Assembly (NCBI RefSeq): GCF_030936135.1
Contig: NC_082603.1
Span: 31,311,236-31,375,235, forward strand
Reading direction: 5' to 3'
Length of the DNA: 64,000 nucleotides
From: Gavia stellata
Taxonomy: Eukaryota; Chordata; Aves; Gaviiformes; Gaviidae
The notes beneath the pieces are model-generated. The model searched no databases and was not told where the DNA came from. It saw only the letters and a program-made list of their open reading frames with translations. A program made the translations under genes and the position numbers. Shown one piece after another: positions 12,801 through 46,064 of this stretch (the first letter of the stretch is position 1; every line of letters starts with the position of its first letter).

Positions 12801-15800
12801 CCACTCCATCTTAATGGCATTACTACCTCCATACAACTAGATTTCAGCCCCCCCCCCCCAAGACATTTTCTTGATTCACCTTCAAAATCTGAGTGGGTGA
12901 GATTTTACATTTGTCCAGGCTTTTTGCTCTCACCGCCGGCTGCCACATCACTTGAATACAGATGCACAAAATGGCTGGGAGGGTCCTGATGTGCCCGTGG
13001 TCACGGAGGCACCGTGTGAGCCCCCTCCTGCAGGAAAGCAATCCCTCTGGCACTGCTGACTGTGGATATCCAAAACGGCTCTGGCTGCTCTCTCAAAAGG
13101 ATGTTTGCAATTGGGGAAGGGGGGGAAGAAGCATGATTTATACTCTGTCAGAAATGTATATTTTTTCTTTTTTTTTTTCTTGCTTTGCTTACAAACTCCT
13201 CATTTACCCAGTGTTGGTTCAGGAGAGATAGGTGTGGTTTCTTATAGTTAGAGGAACAGCTGGATTATAAACACAGCAGGGAAAAGATGCGCCATGCCCC
13301 ACTGCAGCTACTGCTCAGCTGGTACCACCCTGTGCTCCCTGCTCAGGATAACCCTCCCGAGGGACTCTGAATAAGGCACAAGTCCCACATAGCAGGGAAG
13401 TATCCAAAAATCCCTGCACAAATGCACAGGTAATACAGGGCTGATACAGAAAATCACTAACAACTGCAAACTGTCCAAATCCATCCCCCCTGGAAGAAGC
13501 TCTCCCTTTCCTCCGTGATCCCCCAAGCGCGCAGCCGAGCGAGCACATCTCCCTGCCCCTCGCCTCCCTTCCCGACAAATCCCCGAGACATCTCCCTCCC
13601 CGCTCACACTCCGCCACACAAACTGCAAACTCACAGTCCAACCATCTTCCTAACGTTACCATGGTTTCCCAGGTCTCTTACTAAAGCTCATTCCCACAAT
13701 GTAACCTAAAATGCTTTTCTTAAAAACCTGTAAGAGATTCCTATGCATGGATTGCAGTCCTGATCTCTTCTTTCCCCCCGTAGTTGATTTATTAAAAATA
13801 CCTAATCCCAACGGTGCCAGTTTCTCAAAAACACACCCCAATGGCTTCTGAAGGAAGGGCGAGCATATATAAAATATCAGAGATAGGATTTCACAGCCGT
13901 AACAGCTAGGGAAGCATCAAATCTAGAGAGATAATCACATCGAGTTCCTGATGATCCTTATAGTGTGGGAGATTATTTAAAGTCATATACCTTTCAGATT
14001 TTTTTTTTCAATTTCATAATATTTGAAAGAAGCCACTCAAGCCTCTCAAACCAAGATTTCTGATGCAAGAACTCCACACCGCAAACCAAAAATAGCAGAA
14101 TTATGAGCGCTAAAAGTGTCTAGCAAGGATTTTTATTTTAATTCATATTTGAGAAAGGTTTCTAGCAGCTGGAGAAAGTAAGAGCTGTATTCATAAAACC
14201 CTTGGCTATTTGCCACACAAATGGTGCTTTTATTGAGCGGGGGGGCAGGGGGGAATAAAATGCGGAATGTGCCTATTCCGCATCAGGAATGTGTTTCTCC
14301 GATTCATAAATCCTCCCCCTCTCCCCCAGCTGACTAAAGGAAACCTTTCTCATTTTGCCATTGAGGTGAGAGAGGGCGAGAGCGATTCTCCGAGAGCGCC
14401 AGCCCCAGAAAGAGGCATTTCTGTTGAAACCGCACGCTTATTAAAAACACGCACACAAATAGGACTATGTGTTACAGCCCAGCCGAGGGACGCTCAGACC
14501 CAGCACAGACAACAGCGGGAACAAATCTCTCAAAGATACAGCCAACCCATCATACTAGCAGCCTGCCACAAAGTGTAATGTCCTGCCATAAATACACGCA
14601 TTTTTCAGAACAGGGCTGAGAGTTTCCAGTCTAAAATGCCCACTCGGACACAGGCGGGGAGAACGAATGAGTTATGAGGATGGGGAACTGAAACATGGAA
14701 AGATAGAGGGCTAAATAAAAAATAAAATAAAACCTAGATTTACTTTAAAATTGGTGATTGAAGAGGATGCATAGAGACAACTAGAAATGGGAACCAGACC
14801 CCCTGATTTCCCCCCAGGCAAAGCTTTGTCCTGAACTGGAGGTACCACGAGGCACTAAGGATAATCCTAAAATGCAGCCGCTAAGGCTCAGGGGAATACC
14901 TGTACCGTGGGTTGTTCTGGGCTTAGTGACTTCACAGCTCAGCGCTGTTAAAAATGGAGCAGTTTGGGTTAATAAGAGAGGTCTAACTCTTGGCAGATTC
15001 CCAGGTGGGGAGCTTAAAAGTAAAAATAAAATAAAAGCCACCTAAACATTAGGGCTTGGCAGCAGCCAAGTGGAAGGTTTGGATGGGGATTTTTAGACTT
15101 CAGCTCAGCTCCATCTCTCCTACTTTGGGCACTTCAACCCTTAATTGCGTGTACTCCGTAACAGCTCGCCCAATATCCCCCAGGGGCTGAACCCAAATCC
15201 TGAGGTCCTCGTTGAGACCCGAACCAGACGTTCGATGTGCAGGGACTGACCTCGCAGCATCCCTCCACCCCAGGCAGGAACATCTGCACTCCCCAGTCCC
15301 ATCCAAATAAGAGATTCTGATGCTTCAGCAAGCCTCATTTTAAGTATTTCTTCATTTCATACCATCTGTGTGTGGTTTAATTTTAGCCCTATTCTTGTCC
15401 TGACCAGCGTGGACGTGGAGAACATGTTGTTCCACCCCGTTTGCAGTAATGCTTTGAAACAGAGCAGCAAAGAGGAGAGAAAGGAAATAGTGGACTGATT
15501 CTGCAAGGTCGTGAGTCTTTAAATAGCATTTCATATCAAGGTCAAAAAAGGCTGGATCTACTGTACAGGCAACAGACCAAATCCTAAACTCTTCCTCAGT
15601 CAGTCCCTGGAATAGATGCTCATGGGTCCAAACCGAAGGGTGAGGATAAACTTCAAACTCCCCCTCACCAGCAAGTGCTTTCCCAGCTGAGCTAATTAAA
15701 CAAAGGCAAGAGAAGGTCTGCCAGCTCTCGCAGATTATGCCCTAAAAGAAAACATACTTGGCAAGCCACTGAAAAAATGCTATAAGCAGCTCACATGGTC

Positions 15801-18800
15801 ACTGCTTTTCCCTCCACACTGCCAGAAGTTACCTTCCAGGGTTTGATGCTGAGCTCCAGGCTACAAAGTTTCTGTAGAAACTGTATTGCCCACAACTTGT
15901 AAAGAAAAGGAGAGTAAGACTGCACGGAAACAAAAAATACCCCCCACCTTTCCATATAGCTCACCTCAAATCCATATTGTGCTTTGCATTTGTGGATAAA
16001 GCCTAACAGGTTGATTCCATGCTTGCAGAAAAAAAGACTAGTGTACAGACCTGCTTTAAAAATGACCCCCAAATAAACCATCACCCTAATCACAAGGCAT
16101 AAAAAAAAATAACAGGAATTCTTTCCTATTAACTTCGAATGGGATGAGGAATCTAGTTACTCATTTGTGCCCTGAAAAAAACCTTATCCAGAAGTCTCAT
16201 TCTCATGTAGAAGGAGTAAACCACTCAGAAAATGTGTCCTTCTCTAACTGCTGGTTAGAGCGTATACGCACCCAGGGCTTGCATATGCAAGCAGTCTCTT
16301 TTCAGCAGCCTCCTCATTAAATGAATGTTTATCATGTTGCATGCTTAAAATGTTTTATTTACAATGTAAGAAATATCAAACTCCTTCCCCAATCTAACTC
16401 AGGGAGGGTTCTCGGCACACATTCCCACCAGAGCATCATATGTTGCCATACAGTCCAGATTTTCACTCCACACCAAAAAGAAAACCTAATAGACTTTGGA
16501 CCCATACGCACTACATTTTTGGAATAATACTTCCATATTGCATGTTGCTACATTACACTACAATGAGCTAATCACGAGATTGTTTTTGAATAACTAACCC
16601 CCAGAAAAGTTAATTTCCAATGCTGCAGCATGACAGTTCAACATCTGCTCTTGGCCAGTACATGGGGTTTGATAAATAACATCAGTTACATAATATAAAT
16701 GGGAATTGCTTAGTTACAAATCTAATGTGCATAAGCCTCTGATGCATGTAGTTTCTCTAACATTCAAAAAAAACCATTTCACATGTCACGGTTTACCCAC
16801 TGCTGCATTACCTCATTAACTATCTCCTCCAAAAACAGACTGGGAAAGCAAATCCTACTGAAAATCCACAGATTTAGGGCACTTACAAGGGTTGGATGGC
16901 ACGTCCCAGAACCTGAGATTTGTATAAACAGATGCACAGTGTTCCTGGTCTTTTTGGTCACATTGAACTGGAAAAATACAGCATCCTAACCTCTTCCCAA
17001 ATGGGCCAAGAAGTTCAGGCTGCTGAGCTGAAGTCCTCTGATAGGTCAGAGGTGGCTTGAGACGTTCAGCTATGAGCCCTTCTCCAGGTTCACAACGGTG
17101 ACCGAAGCCAGCGCTGCAACAGGCAGCACCCAGGTTTGCCCGGGTGCCCTCCCAACCCTTCAGCATCCTGCTGTTCAGCGCTGCATTACCAAAAAAAGCC
17201 CCTCGCATATTGAGCGAAGGGAGTTCGGTGCCCGAGAGGAGCATCAGCAAAATGTGAGTGCATGGCATAAGCCTCTGTGAGAGCTGCGAGGGGCCCCTGT
17301 GTTTCTGTTCAGGACTCCAGCACCCTAAAAAGGGTGCAAAAACCCCTCAATGTTACAGCATTCAGACCTAATTTCTACTGTAAATCCAGCCCTGGTAGCA
17401 CACCAGGGAGAGCTTTGTGCCTCAAGCAGAGGCACCCCATGGCAGCTTTCCCCGTGCTATTTCGCAGCCCCTGACTGTGGGGAGGGCGGAGGTGCTTGGA
17501 TGGGAGGATCTGACTCCGAGCTGGCACTGGGGTGCAATAAGGGGCACAAACAGCAAAGCAAGAGAGAACAAGCCCTGGCGGGATGTATTTAATAAGCCCA
17601 AACCCAGAAAAAATGACTGCTAACACACAGTGTCTGAAAAAGCAGAGACAACTGGCCACAAAGGAACCAAAGGCATGTGAGGATGCCCTCCCCTAAAGAG
17701 ACGTATATCCTGCTGCTCAAGCGAAGGATTTCTCGATGAGTAGGGGGGGAAAAAAAAGGGGGAAAAAAAAATGCCCAGAGACTGCAAACCACACAGCCTC
17801 TAGCTGAGCTGAACAGCACCCAGTCTACATTTGATTTCTGTTTTAAATAAGCTGCAACACTACCAGGCACAGGCAGATCATTCAGAGATGAACATAAGCA
17901 GAGGGAAGAGATTTCCATCCTGCTTCACAGTCAAATACCATTTTGCGTGATCTACACCAAAAATACAAATGCCACTTTGACAGACACTGGAGTCTCCATC
18001 TCCTAGCAACACCTCCCCACCCAGCGTTTTACTCAAGACCCTCCAGCTCCTGCCTATAAGCACAGCTCCCTTCCCCAGCGTGTGGAAGCGAGATATATAG
18101 ATACACATACATATAAGCATGCACACATACGTGTGTTTATTTAACAGCCAAAGGGAAAATTCCCTCCAGCCCGAGCCCTGGCACTGCTTTATAGGAGCAC
18201 CCCAGGCTCTGCAGAACAACCGCTCTCACTGACACTGGTGGAGGTGGAAGGTGCTCACCCACCTGCTGACACGCTTGCTGCCAAGCAAAGGGCTTTCTGT
18301 AGCCTCCTGTAAGCCTTAAACCCCCCAAAATATATCCTGTAAACTAAAAACCTGATTAATATTAATTCAATATTTCTAGTAAACACCTTCTGGGTGTACA
18401 ACAGGCTGCAGAAACACTCATGACGCATCAGTTTGCTCTGAGATTTAGTTACCAACTTTTAGGAAACAATCAAGATGGCAAAATAGTACACCTACATACA
18501 GCAGCTCCTGTTAAACATATTGGTTTAACCATTAAAAAAATACCATTCAAGATCTCATCTATTTGTTGTGGTGCTTCATTCAGGCAGAGTCGGGGCTTGC
18601 CAAGACTGGAAGCAGAGATCAAACAAACCCCACGTGCTCTTGTGTGCAAAGGCAGAAGAGAGCTGCCGAGAGCTTGCAAGGTAAAGACTTGCATGGACTG
18701 ACACTTTTGCAGCTGCCTGAAGAAGACAGAGTTTTCTCAAGCTCTCCAGGAGATAGTGAACTTTAGATAAAATAATAACAATATTGTTTGTAAATAGTGT

Positions 18801-20049
18801 TTCACTTATGCTTTCATGTACATCTATTGTTCTGATTGAACGGATACGGTTTCATTACACTACACATGGTTTTGTATTACAGCAACCTTCCTGTTTCTAC
18901 CCTGAGCTTGTTATTTTACTTATTTATATTATTGGATTCGTTGAATTGACATTTTATTATTTATGATGGTACAGTTGCATAGTCTGGTCATTATTTTATT
19001 GGGTATCCTTAGTTGACACACCTTCCCAAATAGCTCTTTACTACTTCAGAGTGTGGATTGCATTTGTGACTGCCTTCTGCTACTTCTTGCGGCTGAATAA
19101 GAAATGGAGAGGCCAGAATTAACATTATTAAAACATAGTAGAACTACTCTTCAAATATGCTAGACTAATTCCAGTGTTCAACCATGCTACTTACTCGAGA
19201 TGAGCATGCATTGTTTTTTTAATGTGAACTATTCACATGGTCCAGACAAAGTTTACATCCTATTTAGGAGATGAGGGAGAACATCCTGCTTTCCTTAGGA
19301 ATCTTTTTGGACCTTCAGCTGAAATTGTCCATCGGGTAACTGCTTGAAAGAGAAATGGATCTGAGTCTCTCCACAAACAACAAACCCCTTCCCCTAGCAC
19401 AGCTCTCTGAGCTGAGGAGCAGCTCCTGCTTTGCCTGAGCTCTGGTCTGGAGACGCAGAGGTCCCCAGACAGCATTCACAGGGGTCCCATCACCCAGGCA
19501 AGAGGCAGCTGAGGCCCGAGACTGCAAAGCAGAGAGACCTTCACCTATAGCAAACACACCCGCATCAGCTGCTTGCCAGCCTCAGTTACTGTGCAGCATG
19601 GCAAGGGCTTTCTTTTTTTTTGGGTTGCCGTTGTCTTTTTAATGAGTAAAAAGGGAAACCTTCATCACAGAAAACTTTGGGATCACTAAATGGGTGTTTC
19701 CTTCAGGATAGGGTTTTCTTCCCCCCGAAGCACATTTCTAATGAGAAGTTCTAGCAAGAAGTAGCCCACTAGCCCACTTAGAGCAGCTGTGTTATCATTT
19801 AATATACAACATCACCATACCAGGCTGCAGGCTATCCCCGGGCTGAAATGCTAAGGAATGGGTAATGCATTCGTTAGGATGAGTTGTTAGCTCATGAGAA
19901 ACGGCAGCTGACAGCACTGCCAAGATATGGAGATGGTTTCAGCTGGCTGCACTGACTGCTGATGTATTGATGTTTCTTTCCCCATGCATCTGTTTTCCTC
20001 CTTTGTATTAACACAGCTCCTGACCCACAGGAAGGCTCCTGTAGCTGCT
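6825..20049. other. Non-coding DNA upstream of PRKAA2
   Basis: No exon or RNA gene was recognised over about 13 kb. Open frames are short, and many are AT-rich chance frames. Some stretches (for example 11740-11960) have the AT-rich, homeobox-site-like texture seen in conserved non-coding elements, and a short perfect palindrome lies at 14260-14283. Both are listed separately. Homopolymer runs are common (poly-C near 12848, poly-T near 13165, poly-A near 17753) but carry no clear message. Confidence 0.65.
14260..14283. repeat. Short palindrome with GGAAT half-sites
   Basis: Perfect 9-bp arms, ATGCGGAAT and ATTCCGCAT, separated by 6 bases. Another GGAATGTG follows at 14287. GGAATG is the core recognised by TEAD factors; the functional reading is only inferred. 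Confidence 0.7.
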
Positions 20050-20580
20050 TTGCCAAGTGAGAACCACTCACCCACCACCCCCCCCCCACCACACTGCCCA
20101 GCAGCTGCCGGCAGTAGGTAGCACCACCATCACCCCAAATTCAGCCCTTCCCAACCACACCCGTGAACTTACTGACAAACACTGGGTCTCCACTTCTCCC
20201 AGTCTGCAGTCCAGGGTGAAGGACAGCAAGGAGATACCCACGAGTGCCACCTCAGCACACAGGACCAGGTGACACCCAACCAGGCAGGTCCTGACACCCA
20301 CTGCCCACCTCACAACCACCCTTCTCCACGACACCTCCTTTCTCCCCCTTCAGCCCACTACCCAACCACTCCAACGCAACCCTCCACCCTTCCTCCCTAC
20401 TCCCCCACCCGCCCATGTTATTTCATTCCCACCCATCCCTTCCTTCTACCCACCCACCCCTTGTCTCCCAGCCCAAGGTACAGCTGGGCCTCGCAGGGTG
20501 CGTGGGGGGCCATGCTTCCCACCCACAGCACATCCCTCTCGTGGAGATGTGCTCCACAGACTTAATGCACCTCCCCTGGC
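20050..20580. repeat. C-rich low-complexity tract
   Basis: The + strand is dominated by C, with CCACCC, CACCCAC and CCCTTC words repeated irregularly and a run of ten or more C at about 20079. There is no fixed period. It directly precedes the minisatellite and the CpG island of PRKAA2. Open frames through it code for proline/threonine-rich nonsense and are not supported as genes. Confidence 0.7.
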
Positions 20581-39587
<19,007 letters not shown>

Positions 39588-41733
39588 CGGGCAGCACCAA
39601 GGCACCGGGCCCTTCGCACACGGTATTGCACTGTGAGGATCTGGTCCGACTTGTCTGTTCCTTGTTTCTTTTGCTTCGTTCCTCCTCCGCCCCTCACTGC
39701 TCCGTAGTGTGCGACACAGAGCCAATTCGAGACCCAAAACATACTCCCCTCTAACAAAGCACTGAGGAAATTAAGAATAACTTCATTTCAGTCGTTATAC
39801 CGTGGTGAAATGTATCCAAACCCCTTTTTTTTCCTAGTGAACCAAGTGGGAAATGTTGGCATGGCTGTAAAGTAGCAAATGTATCACTAAGTTTTTGGAA
39901 AACGTCTTCCCCCTGGTTCATCCTGAGTCAACGGAGCCATGGCCAAGCTTTCTGCGATGTAGGTAGCGTGCAGTGAGGTTGATGTTGTGTCCCCTTTGCT
40001 GTGCAGAGCAGGGGCAGGATGGGCTGAGCCAGGTCAGAGGGGTCGACCGGGAGCTACGTGACATGGTAGTGAAATAGTTCGCTGGCGTTTGCACCTGGGT
40101 GCTGGCGGGGCTGCTGGCCTCTGGTAACACTTTCCTCCTTAAACTAGCAGCTGCTTAGATCCTTCTGCACTAGTGCAATACGCCATCCCTCCCCTCTGGG
40201 ATTTTCCCCCTGCTAAAGATGGGGAGGGAAAGGTGGGATGTGCAAAGGTCCTGTTGCAAAGGTGCCATGGGAAAGCCTCCACGTGTCAAGTCTTTGCAGA
40301 GGAGTGTCCTGTAAGATGCTTTATTTCCTCCTGAGAGCCCGGACGGCACCGACCTGCTCACCACGTTCAAAGGTGATGGCTGCTTGCCTTTTTTCCAGCC
40401 CATAATCGCTGCCCCGCTCCAACCCACTCACGCTGCCCTGCCTCACTGCCGGCTCCAGGGGCCGAATCCCAAGCAGGATTTGGATGAGCCACCGACGCAG
40501 GGCAGGATGCCGATGAGCCACCCGAAAACCCGGCGCTTCGCCCACCACGTTCCCCAGGGTGGGGATCATCACTGCTGGGCGAGAGCCAGCAGCATCGCAT
40601 GGCTCTGAAGCATTTACCTCTCACCTTTCCCGTAGGAAGCCTTCGCCCGTTGTCAGCACCCTAAAATCGCTGCCAAATCTGCCTTCCCTGCCTTCCCCGC
40701 TCGCAGCTTCGCGCCGCTGGAGACTCGCTTTTCATGCCGAAGGGCTCTCCCGTCCTGCTGCTGCTCACCGGACTGTGACCTTCACCACTCCGCTGATAAG
40801 GCAGGGATATCTGTGTTCAGACTTTTACTCTTTCTTTACTACTGGCTATCTGAAGGATAGGATTTTATTTTTTAAGACAAACTACAGGGATTTTTAAGGT
40901 TAAATTCTTGTTATTCAAGGGTAAGCTCTAATGCATGTGTGACTTCTTTGTTTAAAAGAATTATTATTTTTGATTACATAGGCTTAATCTAATGGGCAGC
41001 GTTGGCATCTGCTTGGCTTCGCTATGGTATTTAATTCCATTTACTTGATTGCGAAGGAACGTAATAGTCTAATCAGTCAAGGAACAAATGCTTTACGAAA
41101 ACTTTGCCAAAAAAATCCTGGGTGGGTTTTTTTTTTTCTTTTTTTTTTTTTTTTTGTTTAAGAAACAAAGCGAAGGAGAACTTTTGCTCGTCCCAGGTAT
41201 GTGCTCATTCAACTGTAAAAAAATTTAATCCATCTTTTTGATAGCTTCTTATGACCCATCAAGGTTTTTTGCTAGGTTTTTTTGTACAGTTGCACTTTAA
41301 TTTATACTTTCTGCAAGTTTCTATGAGAAGCAAGGAAGAGAACGACACATTCAGCCTTTTGTACTAATCATTTTAGGTAACGAAGACAAATACGGGATAT
41401 TTTTGCCATCTACTGGCAGTTAAGTGGACGTTTTCAGCTTGAAGTCCCTTTTTTTTAAAAACACAAGATTGCCTTACTTTTGTTACAGATTACGCTTGGA
41501 TTTTCACTAATGCGACTTTACAGCTCCAATTTTTCCAGAAGGCGCACAAAGTAGAAAACTTCCAAAAAAAAAAAAAGAGTTTTGCTGTTAAGTTCTTGTA
41601 CGCTAAATCCAACGCAGCAGTGGTTGGATTATAAACCCAGCAGCAGAACAGTTTTGTTTTTAAAAGAAACACTGGAAATATTTGTAGTACTCCTAGGTTT
41701 TGTAATGAGCTTTTTATTATATTATCATTATTA

Positions 41734-41739
41734 AATAAA
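41734..41739 (+). promoter_or_regulatory. PRKAA2: Candidate proximal poly(A) signal of PRKAA2
   Basis: AATAAA in the context ATTATTAAATAAATACTC, about 2.1 kb after the stop codon and followed by GT-rich sequence. It would give a short 3' UTR form. Confidence 0.5.
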
Positions 41740-43045
41740 TACTCTGGGGTGGAGGATGGCTTTGGTACTGTGCCTGGTGGCTATCAGATGATGCGCGACT
41801 CCAGTGCTGTGGTGTGAGCGGGTCATACCTGGTGAGGATGGAGAATCCAGACTCCTGCATGCAAAAAACCCCACCCCAGAGCCAAAGCTGAGCAGCACAT
41901 GGCTCTTTAGCAGCTTTCGGATCAGCACTGGGACACAAGCAAACAGCCTTGAATGGTTTTGGGTGCTGGAGATAAGCCCCATTGGAAAGGAGCAGGAGAG
42001 GGCGGCTGAGCGGCTGTAGGGACAGACATTAGTTTTCGTCCAAGAAACAGCTACAAGTGTCCATACCCCCGCTGTGAAATGTCTTTGAAATGGAAAAGGC
42101 TGTTTAAATCAACATTCGCAACGGAGCATCCTGCCAAGTCGCTTGTCCTGGAAACACCAGCAGCCCAGTTGACAAGGGGCTGGTGCGTTAGGTATCATCT
42201 GCAGTTCAGAAGTATGGAGATGTACAGATGTCTTGCCTTAAAATGACACTTGTCCTCTGGGATTTCTTACCCAGCAGAACTAATAGTATTAAACGGCAGC
42301 AAATGCCCTTGGGAGGAAATATTTGCTTCCTGGGGGCGGGTGGGATTTCTAGGTGGTAGGGTAAGCCCTGTGGCACTTGGCATCTTCTCAGACCCATGCA
42401 AACATTAACTCTTATATGGATCTGCAAAACCAGGACTGCCTAGAAGGCAACGAGAGCGTCTCAGTTTTCCATATGGAGAGAAAGAAAGAGATGAAGCAAC
42501 TTTCCTGCTCGATGTCAGCAGAGGCAGTGGAGCGAGTGGGACCGATGGAAGTACCTCCTCGATGAACGCGTCGGATTTAACTGTCCATTACAGCCTTACC
42601 CAAATCCACGCTGCATTTTGAAATATTCTGAGATGTTTCACTTCTTTTTTTTTTTTACTTATTTTACCTTCAAATAGGCTGTTTTCTGGTTCCCAGCTGT
42701 AAAGAAGCTGCTGACCTCCGGTTACATTTTCCAGAGGAAAGGTTTAACTTTTACACTGTTACACTGTGGTCAGGTTTTTTGAGTTATGCTGGTACATGCA
42801 CGAGCATCAGGAAAAGCAGGGTAGATGTATTTGAACTACAGAAACTTGAATTACTCCAAGTGCAATTCTTCAAAAGCCACTGGACAGCTGTGCTTTGCAA
42901 GCCACAAACTCACCCAAACTTCGCTTCAGCCCGAGGGGGAGAGAGACAAGATGCAAAGGCTATAGAGTTCAGGTAGGCTCCAGCGTTAACCTCCAGAACC
43001 TGGATGAGTTAATTTAGAAATAGCTTCTACTGTACTAGTTGGCAA

Positions 43046-43143
43046 ATATATATATATGTATACACATATATATATTTTTTTATATATATATGTATACACA
43101 TATATATATATTTTTTATATATATATATTTATATATATATATA
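43046..43143. repeat. TA-rich repeat
   Basis: About 98 bp of (TA)n with two near-identical blocks of the form TATATGTATACACATATATA separated by T runs. Each block is itself close to palindromic. It lies inside the presumed PRKAA2 3' UTR, so the RNA could fold into AU hairpins there. Confidence 0.93.
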
Positions 43144-45284
43144 AAAAATGTAGGTAGCATCCCTGTCACCAGCCTCTCAGTTCTGTTTGCCGCACGGGGG
43201 TGGTGTGTGCCCCGGATGCCTGTCATCGCACACACTAATCCCAGCATGTGAGAGGACCTGGAGGAAAGGGATGATATTTTTACACCCTCTTCTAGGTAAA
43301 GCCCATGAGTAGCTTAGCTGACCCCGTTGGACCCAGTGTGGCCTCATCCCGGGAAGGGGAGAGGTGGCCTCAGGAGCCACGAGCATCCTGCCCTCCCACC
43401 CTCCCTGGCCGAAGCCCTGGTGCCGGCGGGGTTTGGGGCAGTTTTATTTTCAGGAGTCAGAGATGAGCAGGCGAAGGCAGTGGGTTTTGGTTTTTTTTTC
43501 TCTTAACGACTCAGAAATGCATCTTCAGCGTGTGCGTCCAATTTAGCATTTTATAAGGTGTGTAGAAGCACAGGGGTATATATGGGCAGTGTTGTAAAAA
43601 ATGAAGCAACTGGTTAGTATCTGTTGTATATACATTTTTTGGTGTGATTATAATGCCATTTGTATTGAAATAGCTGAAGTTCCAACAAAATAACCATTCT
43701 GTCTACTCCTTTTCTTTTTACTGCTCTTTACCTCCAGTCATCTTGTGTGCACCCATGTAAAAGGAAGAGAGACCTATGCGCAGGACATGAAATTGTGCCT
43801 TCGACATACATTAGGACTGCTGGAAGTCGTGGCTTTATTTCAAAAGGTGCACAACCCCCCCACCGGTTCATGCAGAATCCCACTGGTGAGACATGCAGGT
43901 CATGTTTCTAAATACTTGAAGTACCAGTTGTAGTGCAATTATTTCGCTTCACCCTTTTATTAGCTTAGAGGAGAGGGGGAGGAAGATCCGCACATCCATC
44001 CCTTCGGATGAGCCAAACAAATCCCTGCTCCAGCTCCTGCAGTATTTTACTGGAAAGTTTTAGGATCCGTTTTTGTTTCGGGTGTATGATGTGGCTCCTG
44101 GAGTCCCCTTTCTTAAGGTCTTACTTTGGTATGGGCTTTCCATTTAGTGCTTTCCTTTGGCTTCCTTAGCCCCTCCCTGATATATTCCTTTTCATCATTC
44201 ACTTATAAAAAAAGCAACAGCTTCCTGTAATTCTGAATTTCCAGTCTGCCTCTTGGACATGGAGTTAATGATTCATTCAGAGGTACCTCATTGCTGTGCC
44301 TGAGAGATGAACTGGTGTTCAGAATTCCCACATTATACCTATTGACCAAACATTGACTTTTGCTGAGAGCAAACCTGGAATTGCACGTATGCGATGCACG
44401 TATCTTTGCTCCTTTTGATCATCAGAGTTAGGAGAACTGGACGGTAAATCAGAGCTCTAGCTGCAAAGCATGAGTACACTTTTGGTGTTACAAAAAGTCT
44501 GTTTTCAACAAAAGCCTTGAAATTCCTGCTGAAGCTGCCTTAATTTAAAAATCAAAGTTTATTTGTAAGACTCATCTCTATGGGGGTTTTTTCCAAGTTT
44601 TGAAATAGTTTATTTATCCTCATCTCACTAAGCTGTGAAGTAGATACCGTAGACATGGTAATGTTTATTCTTGTTGCTGAAAGCATGTTCATGTGTTCTG
44701 TATCATGTTATATTCATGTGTTTTGTACCTCAATGCATTTGATTGGTTTTTTTCTTTTAGAGCACAAAGCAAAACTGAATCCCAGGATAAATGTAGTGTC
44801 CATGGCCCAGCAGACAAAATTCAGCCCTATGAGAGAGCTGAACCAGACTAGTCCATTGCCTTTTTTGTTCGTACTATAAGGAGTATTTATGATTTATGAT
44901 ATTATGTATTTATGATTTTTTTTTTGTTAAAATACTGAACTTTAAAAGCTCTGAGTATAAGCACCCCTTCAAACATATCGTTAACATGAAGCTGAGAAAA
45001 AACCCCCTGAGCTCTATAAATACTCTACCCTTCTTGATATTTTCTATTTTGTCAACTGATGGACTGGAGAAGGTTTTGTTTTCAAATTAATTGGTTTAAT
45101 ACTTTCTGGGGCTAGCTGTTGTGGAAGGGCACAGAGCCTAGGTTCAGTTTTGTCCTTTGTGCAAGTAACCGTGCATTAGATAATCACAACGAAGCCTTTT
45201 ACCTTCCATTTATGGTGTGGAAAGTGTTTCTCGCTGTACTGCACTGCATGTGATAGCTGTCTCCATGGTTGACATTTGCACTTT

Positions 45285-45290
45285 AATAAA
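45285..45290 (+). promoter_or_regulatory. PRKAA2: Candidate poly(A) signal of PRKAA2
   Basis: AATAAA within TTTGCACTTTAATAAACTC, a typical vertebrate 3'-end context. It lies about 5.7 kb after the stop codon. Confidence 0.45.
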
Positions 45291-46058
45291 CTCAGAGATG
45301 AAAAGAGGTGAGAGCGACAAGTCCTTAAAACTTACTTATTGCACAGTCCCTTTTTGCAGGCTGGGGTTGCCTGGTAGAGTTTCCCGCTGGAGACGCTCCC
45401 GGCACGTCCCGGCTGCGGGGCCGTGGATGCCCGCAGGGCTCGGGGTGGCGAAGGGGCAGGGAGGGCAATTAAAATCCATACGGGAATAACGGAAACAGCT
45501 TCCCCAACCCAGAATACACGCCGTGAGTCAGGCCCAAAGGTTTTCCTGTGTATGAATGTGCATCCAGCAGAGCTGATGGACCTGTGCTGCCTCACAACTC
45601 AACTCCTTACGCAAAAGCATGGAGAGAAGGATTTTAAAAATATTGTGCAAAAACGACCTTTCATTGCAGGAAAGGTGCTTGGGGGGGAAATTGGGGACTT
45701 GGTTCATATACGCCTGTGACGCAGAGGTATAAATCCAGTTGAAGCACAAAGCTGCAGTGAGTGCTCCAGTTTCATCCCTATCCACAGTCTCCCTCTTACA
45801 CAATTTATGATGTACAGAATTGACTTCTATGAAATTTCAGTTCTCCCTCAGATTCAGCAAATCAGAACAGTTATCGTGATGATCTCCATTTTGAGAAGGA
45901 ATGTGGAGGAACAGGGTTTAAAATTCACATGGGATTTACTTCAAGTTTTGATGTGTTTAGGATGTACCAGCAAGGCTATAAAAGAAAAAAAAGGAAGTAT
46001 TTAATTTCCTGACCAATATCTTGACCTAAATATAGCCAACCTGTGGTTTAAGTGAGGA

Positions 46059-46064
46059 AATAAA
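46059..46064 (+). promoter_or_regulatory. PRKAA2: Candidate poly(A) signal of PRKAA2
   Basis: AATAAA followed within 40 bases by the GT/T-rich stretch TTTTTGTATTGTCTTG, which would serve as a downstream element. It lies about 6.5 kb after the stop codon. Confidence 0.45.

Noticed and set aside
1..20000. Search for PLPP3 exons on the - strand, expected upstream of PRKAA2 by synteny.
   Set aside because: No phosphatase motif or phase-consistent exon was recognised; the gene probably lies outside the window.
43039..43251. A 70-codon frame rich in Tyr and Ile.
   Set aside because: It is a translation of the TA repeat.
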